From positions 1 to 9,896 of the forward strand of contig WFTH01000098.1 in NCBI GenBank assembly GCA_015485595.1: a DNA stretch of 9,896 bases. Reading direction: 5' to 3'. Shown here one piece after another: positions 6,296-9,896 of the stretch (positions are counted from its first letter, which is position 1; each line of letters starts with the position of its first letter). Under the pieces are notes generated by a model. That model was given only the letters and a program-made list of their open reading frames with translations. It was not told the origin of the DNA and ran no database searches. This DNA comes from Candidatus Microgenomates bacterium (GTDB lineage: Bacteria > Patescibacteriota > Microgenomatia > UBA1400 > PJMF01). The position numbers and the translations under genes are program-made.

Positions 6296-8339
6296 CCTAC
6301 CATTCTTCAAAAAACCCGCGCCTGCTCAAGATGAGAAGGGGGGGAAATCTCCAAAAGAGATTGAGTTTGAGCAACTTCGATCATTTTCACGTGGGTTAGT
6401 CACGATTCAAGACATCATTGCTCCAGAAGCAGTCGAGGTGGACTTCACCTACTTAAAGATAAACTCAACCTACACTAGAACTCTATTTGTAGTAGGTTAT
6501 CCTAGGAGCGTACCACCAAACTGGCTTCACCCTTTAATTAACTTCCCCCACCAGATGAACATCAGTATGTTTATCTATCCAGTAGACTCAACCGAGGTGC
6601 TTGACAACCTTAAGCGGAAGATTACTGAGATGGAGGCTGAAATCCAGTCAGATCTAAGAGCTGGAAAGATCAGTAACATCAATACCGAGGTAAAACTTGA
6701 GGACGCCAAGTATCTTCGGGAAGACCTGGCTAAAGGTTCCGAGCGTTTTTTTCAGTTTGGTCTTTACATCACCATCACGGCTCAGTCAAAAGAGGAGTTA
6801 GACAAAGTAACCAAGGCGGTTCAGTCATCTTTAGGTTCGCTTCTTATTGTGACTAAAAAAGCCGCTCTCCAGATGGACGAGGGCTTTAAAACCACGCTGC
6901 CGATGGGCATAGATAAACTGCTCATTACTCGTAACATGGACACCACTTCTTTAGCTACCACCTTTCCCTTTACCTCCTCAGAACTAACCATGGAAAGCGG
7001 CATCATGTATGGAATTAACGAGCATAACGACTCTTTAGTTATCTTTGATCGCTTTAAGATGGAGAACGCTAATATGGTGGTCTTTGCTAAGTCTGGCGCT
7101 GGTAAATCATACACGGTTAAGCTTGAAACCCTACGCCAACTAATGTTTGGAGCCGAGATTATTATTCTTGACCCAGAACGCGAGTATGAAGAACTAGCTA
7201 AAGCGGTGGGGGGGGAGTATATTAACTTTACCTTTGGTTCAAAAACCAAGATCAACCCGTTTGACTTAGCTAACATCTACGAGGAAGGAGAGAATGAGCT
7301 GGGTCAAAAGATCATCTCGCTTCACGGTCTTTTAAAAGTCATGTTGGGAGAGATGACCCCACAACAAGAAGCCATTCTTGATCGAGCCTTAGTATCAGCC
7401 TATAAAGCCAAAGGCATCACTCCGGATCCAGCCACCCAACAAAACGAACCACCACTTATGGAAGATCTTTATAAAGCTTTAATCGGCATGGAGGATAAAG
7501 ATGCAGACGATATTGCCGCCAGACTAGAAAAATACATCATGGGATCATTCCGTGGCATCTTCGACCAAAAATCAAACTTTGACTTTACTAATCAACTCAC
7601 GGTCTTCTCGGTTAAAGAGATGGAGGAGGAGTTAAGACCGGTAGCGATGTACGTTATTCTAGACTTTATCTGGACAAGAGTTAAGCGAGACCTTAAAAAA
7701 CGCCTATTGGTTATTGATGAGGCTTGGTACTTTATGAAACATCCAGACTCAGCTTCTTTTATTCATTCAATGGTAAAGAGGGCTCGCAAGTACTACCTAG
7801 GCATTACCACTATTACTCAAGACGTAGAAGACTTTCTGCACAACGACTACGGCAAGGCGATCGTAACCAACTCCTCAATTCAGTTTTTAATGAAGCAGTC
7901 AACCGCCTCGATTCCGGTCTTAACCGAGACTTTTTATCTCTCACAAGGAGAAAGACAGCTTTTAATGGCTGCAGACGTGGGGGAGGGGATCTTTTTTGCC
8001 GGTCAAAACCATGTAGCCTTAAGAGTAGTAGCCTCTCCAGAGGAACACAAGATCATTACCACCAACCCAGAAGAACTATTAAAAAGAGAGCAAGAGGCCC
8101 TAAAACCAATCGAGTCAGAATACATGAAGTACCATCCAGAAAAACCAAAAGGTCAACTTCAAGTCGATCAGGGCAACCTAGAGGACATTCCTAAACCCAA
8201 ACCCATCAATTTAGAGAATAATTCTCAGACTCAGATTAAGAACAACTCAACCAATCAAGCTCAAGAAATAATTGGATCAAGTCAAGCAAAACCTCACAAA
8301 CAAAACGACATCGATGACTACACCCCGCCCACTAACTAA
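6276..8339 (+). CDS. virB4: VirB4-family type IV secretion ATPase
   Basis: 687 residues, complete. It is a cytoplasmic, membrane-associated ATPase that energises assembly of, or transport through, the type IV secretion-like complex. Residues about 25-230 form the VirB4 N-terminal domain, including G-Y-P-R-S-V-P-P-N-W-L. The RecA-like ATPase core (about 235-600) has Walker A A-K-S-G-A-G-K-S at 271-278, I-L-D-P-E-R-E-Y soon after, the INPFD motif at 326-330, Walker B L-L-V-I-D-E-A-W at 477-484, and the T-Q-D-V-E-D-F glutamine motif at 514-520. All look intact. The last 65 or so residues are a polar, disordered Asn/Gln/Lys/Pro tail. The ATG at 6276 lies inside the end of the TraC-like gene. The next in-frame Met lies well inside the N-terminal domain, so this start is preferred. 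No Shine-Dalgarno motif is visible, and coupled re-initiation is likely. Two poly-G runs (6338-6344 and 7208-7215) lie in frame within the gene. Confidence 0.95.
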   Translation: MNLNKLNLPFFKKPAPAQDEKGGKSPKEIEFEQLRSFSRGLVTIQDIIAPEAVEVDFTYLKINSTYTRTLFVVGYPRSVPPNWLHPLINFPHQMNISMFIYPVDSTEVLDNLKRKITEMEAEIQSDLRAGKISNINTEVKLEDAKYLREDLAKGSERFFQFGLYITITAQSKEELDKVTKAVQSSLGSLLIVTKKAALQMDEGFKTTLPMGIDKLLITRNMDTTSLATTFPFTSSELTMESGIMYGINEHNDSLVIFDRFKMENANMVVFAKSGAGKSYTVKLETLRQLMFGAEIIILDPEREYEELAKAVGGEYINFTFGSKTKINPFDLANIYEEGENELGQKIISLHGLLKVMLGEMTPQQEAILDRALVSAYKAKGITPDPATQQNEPPLMEDLYKALIGMEDKDADDIAARLEKYIMGSFRGIFDQKSNFDFTNQLTVFSVKEMEEELRPVAMYVILDFIWTRVKRDLKKRLLVIDEAWYFMKHPDSASFIHSMVKRARKYYLGITTITQDVEDFLHNDYGKAIVTNSSIQFLMKQSTASIPVLTETFYLSQGERQLLMAADVGEGIFFAGQNHVALRVVASPEEHKIITTNPEELLKREQEALKPIESEYMKYHPEKPKGQLQVDQGNLEDIPKPKPINLENNSQTQIKNNSTNQAQEIIGSSQAKPHKQNDIDDYTPPTN

Positions 8340-8364
8340 AATCAGCTAATCAAACTTTATTCCC

Positions 8365-8403
8365 AATCTTAGTCAGGACGAGACTGATAGATTAAGCTTT
8401 TTT
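8365..8403 (+). terminator. Possible rho-independent terminator after virB4
   Basis: AATCT (8365-8369) pairs with AGATT (8389-8393), and AGTC (8371-8374) with GACT (8382-8385). A small internal loop separates the two stems and the apical loop is 7 bases. A run of six T (8398-8403) follows after AAGC. The stem is short and AT-rich, so the call is tentative. It lies 26 bp after the virB4 stop and ahead of the dnaA promoter, where a terminator would be expected. Confidence 0.4.
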
Positions 8404-8416
8404 ACTACTTGAAATA

Positions 8417-8425
8417 TGTGGGAAA
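8417..8425 (-). promoter_or_regulatory. DnaA box 2, imperfect (TTTCCCACA on the minus strand)
   Basis: TGTGGGAAA on the + strand. It differs at one position from the relaxed box TTWTNCACA. It lies in the same orientation as the box at 8429, offset by 12 bp. Confidence 0.5.
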
Positions 8426-8428
8426 CCC

Positions 8429-8437
8429 TGTGTATAA
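8429..8437 (-). promoter_or_regulatory. DnaA box 1, consensus (TTATACACA on the minus strand)
   Basis: TGTGTATAA on the + strand is a perfect match to TTATNCACA, the strong DnaA-box consensus. It overlaps the probable -10 box of dnaA. Confidence 0.75.
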
Positions 8438-8493
8438 CTACAAAGCTTTTAGTAAAGATCTAGATTAGTAAGTTTTTTTCCTGCCTACAAGAT

Positions 8494-8497
8494 AAGG
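8494..8497 (+). promoter_or_regulatory. Ribosome binding site of dnaA (AAGG)
   Basis: AAGG followed by six T and then the ATG at 8504. The 6-base spacing supports this start. It is the clearest Shine-Dalgarno-like motif in the window; the secretion genes lack one. Confidence 0.55.
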
Positions 8498-8503
8498 TTT
8501 TTT

Positions 8504-9896
8504 ATGGATGCTCAAGTTGTCTGGGTTAAAGTCCAGAATAAACTCAAACAAGAGTTGTCTCCAGCCGTCTTTAACACCTGGATTTTAACCAATCCACTAA
8601 CCGCGCTTAACGACTTAGGATTAGAATATCACGCCACCATCACCTGTCCTAGCGCCTTTCACGCCACCAATCTTAAGAGAAACCTTGATCAAACTATTAA
8701 AGCTGCCATTCAAGACGTGGTTAACAAGCCGGTAAAAATCACCTACTCGGTGGGCTTATTAAATCAAACCCAACCCCAGCAGAGACAGTCAACCTTAAAA
8801 TCCCATACTAATAAACTATCAGACTCTCCCAGAGTGGAAGATCTTTTTTCCGAAGAGATTATTAAGCAGTCTCAACAAGATCAAGTCCTTTATAAACTCA
8901 GGCGAATTGGACTTAATCCAAACTTTACCTTCGAAACCTTTGCTGTCTCCACCACAAACGAGATGGCTCATGCTGCCGCGGTAGCGGTTTCAAAAAATCC
9001 TGGCAGATCATACAATCCCCTCCTTTTCTATGGCACGGTCGGAGTAGGGAAGACTCATCTTATGCAAGCTATCGGTCATAACATTATTAAAACTAACCCA
9101 GAAGTTAACCTAGTCTACTGCACAGGTGAGGAGTTTACTAATGAGATTGTTCAAGCAATTCGCACTAAACAAGCGGCTGGTTTTAAACAAAAATACCGCT
9201 CAGCTGATGTCTTACTTATCGATGATGTTCAGTTCATTGCAGGAAAAACCGCGGTTCAAGAGGAGTTTTTTCACACTTTTAACGCTTTAACTCAAAATAA
9301 TAGTCAGATAGTTATGACTTCAGATAGACCTCCAAGTGAGATCTCTCTTCTAGAAGATCGGCTAAGGAGTCGGTTTGAGGCTGGCTTAATGATCGATATT
9401 GCCCAACCCACCTTCGAACTTCGCACCGCGATTGTACTCCTTAAAGCTAAACTGGCCAAGCTACCACTAGAGATAGAGTTAGCCAAAGAGATCGCCTTAA
9501 AAATCACCAGTGCTAGAAAGATCGAGGGTTTTATTACCAAACTAAGATCAGAAATAGAGCTAAAACAAACTCCTTTAAGTGCCGATCTAGTTCATAGACT
9601 ACTTAACTTTGAAACAAACGTAAAAGAAAAGGCTAGATACAGTCCAAGCGATGTAATTAAGACGGTAGCCAAACACTATCGCCTTAAACCAATTATAATT
9701 ACCGGTAAAAAACGTCAAAAACCGGTGGTTAACGCTAGACATCTGGCAATGTATCTACTTAAAAAAGACCTTGGGCTTTCACTAGTTGAGATCGGTCGTT
9801 GGTTTGGAGGAAGAGATCATACTAGTATCATGCATGCGGTAAGAAAGATTGATAAAAAATTACTTGAGGATTATCAACTTAACGAAGACATAAACC
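8504..9896 (+). CDS. dnaA: Chromosomal replication initiator DnaA, 3' end outside window
   Basis: AAA+ protein that binds DnaA boxes and opens the origin to start replication. 464 codons are visible with no stop before the edge. DnaA is usually about 450 residues, so only a few codons are missing. Domain I (about 1-85) starts with the usual V-W-x-K-V pattern and the F-N-T-W-I motif. Domain II (about 86-130) is a polar linker. Domain III runs from L137 to about 375. It has Walker A G-T-V-G-V-G-K-T at 177-184 (a Thr replaces the common second Gly), Walker B L-L-I-D-D-V-Q-F at 237-244, the R-L-R-S-R-F arginine-finger motif (286-291, R290 probable) and sensor II R338 in A-R-K-I-E-G. Domain IV (about 378-464) carries the A-R-H-L-A-M-Y-L helix and the DNA-binding signature GGRDHTSIMHA at 435-445. 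All key residues are present. It is codirectional with the secretion genes but separated by a promoter and a possible terminator. Confidence 0.97.
   Translation, partial: MDAQVVWVKVQNKLKQELSPAVFNTWILTNPLTALNDLGLEYHATITCPSAFHATNLKRNLDQTIKAAIQDVVNKPVKITYSVGLLNQTQPQQRQSTLKSHTNKLSDSPRVEDLFSEEIIKQSQQDQVLYKLRRIGLNPNFTFETFAVSTTNEMAHAAAVAVSKNPGRSYNPLLFYGTVGVGKTHLMQAIGHNIIKTNPEVNLVYCTGEEFTNEIVQAIRTKQAAGFKQKYRSADVLLIDDVQFIAGKTAVQEEFFHTFNALTQNNSQIVMTSDRPPSEISLLEDRLRSRFEAGLMIDIAQPTFELRTAIVLLKAKLAKLPLEIELAKEIALKITSARKIEGFITKLRSEIELKQTPLSADLVHRLLNFETNVKEKARYSPSDVIKTVAKHYRLKPIIITGKKRQKPVVNARHLAMYLLKKDLGLSLVEIGRWFGGRDHTSIMHAVRKIDKKLLEDYQLNEDIN

Larger units (their letters stand above)
8409..8438 (+). promoter_or_regulatory. 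Probable dnaA promoter
   Basis: TTGAAA (8409-8414) and TATAAC (8433-8438) are separated by 18 bp, close to a housekeeping sigma-factor promoter. Both DnaA boxes fall within it: one in the spacer and one over the -10 box. That arrangement suggests repression of dnaA by its own product. The leader would be about 60 bases. Confidence 0.5.
8340..8503. other. virB4-dnaA spacer, candidate oriC portion
   Basis: The longest non-coding stretch in the window, 164 bp and AT-rich. It holds two DnaA boxes (8417-8425, 8429-8437) flanked by short repeats: TAGATTA at 8388-8394 and 8461-8467, AAGCTTTT at 8395-8402 and 8443-8450, and an inverted TTTACTA/TAGTAAA pair at 8401-8407 and 8450-8456. The TAG-rich stretch at 8450-8472 next to the boxes could be a DnaA-trio or unwinding element. 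Bacterial origins often lie beside dnaA. With only two boxes here, this may be one part of a split origin or only the dnaA control region. Confidence 0.4.

Noticed and set aside
6821..7276. Minus-strand open frame of 151 codons
   Set aside because: It is antisense to the Walker A region of VirB4, its product is Ser/Val-rich and resembles no known protein.
7724..8194. A 156-codon open frame on the + strand inside virB4
   Set aside because: It lies in another frame of a clear VirB4 coding region, its product is Arg/Ser-rich with no recognisable domain, and the VirB4 frame explains the sequence.
9304..9540. Minus-strand open frame of 78 codons
   Set aside because: It is antisense to the AAA+ domain of DnaA, whose motifs are intact on the + strand.
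2..9896. Recoded UGA (as in Gracilibacteria or Absconditabacteria)
   Set aside because: All genes read through without in-frame TGA, and stops are TAG or TAA, so no recoding is needed.

Overview
The window fits the genome of a Candidate Phyla Radiation (Patescibacteria) bacterium, most likely from the Microgenomates side. This rests on gene content and protein style, not on a marker phylogeny. A PrgI-like protein, a stand-alone TraC-like protein and a VirB4 ATPase sit in tandem. Next to them is a very long helical membrane protein ending in an M23 peptidase, and there is a slightly divergent DnaA. Shine-Dalgarno motifs are weak or absent before most genes. All genes lie on the + strand, are tightly packed, and use the standard bacterial code (TAG or TAA stops, no in-frame TGA).

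Layout. Bases 2-3568: the 3' part (at least 1,186 codons) of a giant membrane protein with a helical N-terminal region, glycine-zipper membrane segments and a C-terminal M23 (LytM-type) endopeptidase domain. Bases 3596-4561: a single-pass anchored protein whose outer domain loosely resembles YycI/PepSY-type folds. Bases 4562-4640: a short spacer with a 7-bp tandem repeat and a perfect TATAAT box almost touching the next start. Bases 4641-5573: a PrgI-type two-helix membrane protein with an added Pro/Thr/Gln linker and a C-terminal carboxypeptidase-regulatory-like beta-sandwich. Bases 5600-6295: a small TraC-like protein. Bases 6276-8339: VirB4 ATPase, overlapping the previous gene by 20 bp. 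Bases 8340-8503: a 164-bp spacer with a possible terminator, two DnaA boxes lying on a probable promoter, and flanking short repeats. Bases 8504 to the window end: dnaA, missing only its last few codons.

How the genes may work together. The first five genes read as one module of a type IV secretion-like (conjugation or DNA-transfer-like) machine for a Gram-positive-type or CPR envelope. VirB4 powers assembly or transport, and PrgI is the VirB3-like inner-membrane partner. The M23 protein would open the peptidoglycan and may also supply the membrane channel or scaffold, in the role of PrgK/VirB1 and perhaps VirB6. The anchored protein is an unassigned envelope component. No relaxase, VirD4 coupling protein or pilin is visible, so the substrate is unknown. 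dnaA begins a separate transcription unit that is probably autoregulated, and the spacer before it is a candidate part of oriC. The least described parts are the architecture of the M23 protein, the beta-sandwich fused to PrgI, the anchored protein at 3596-4561, and the contact between this secretion locus and dnaA.
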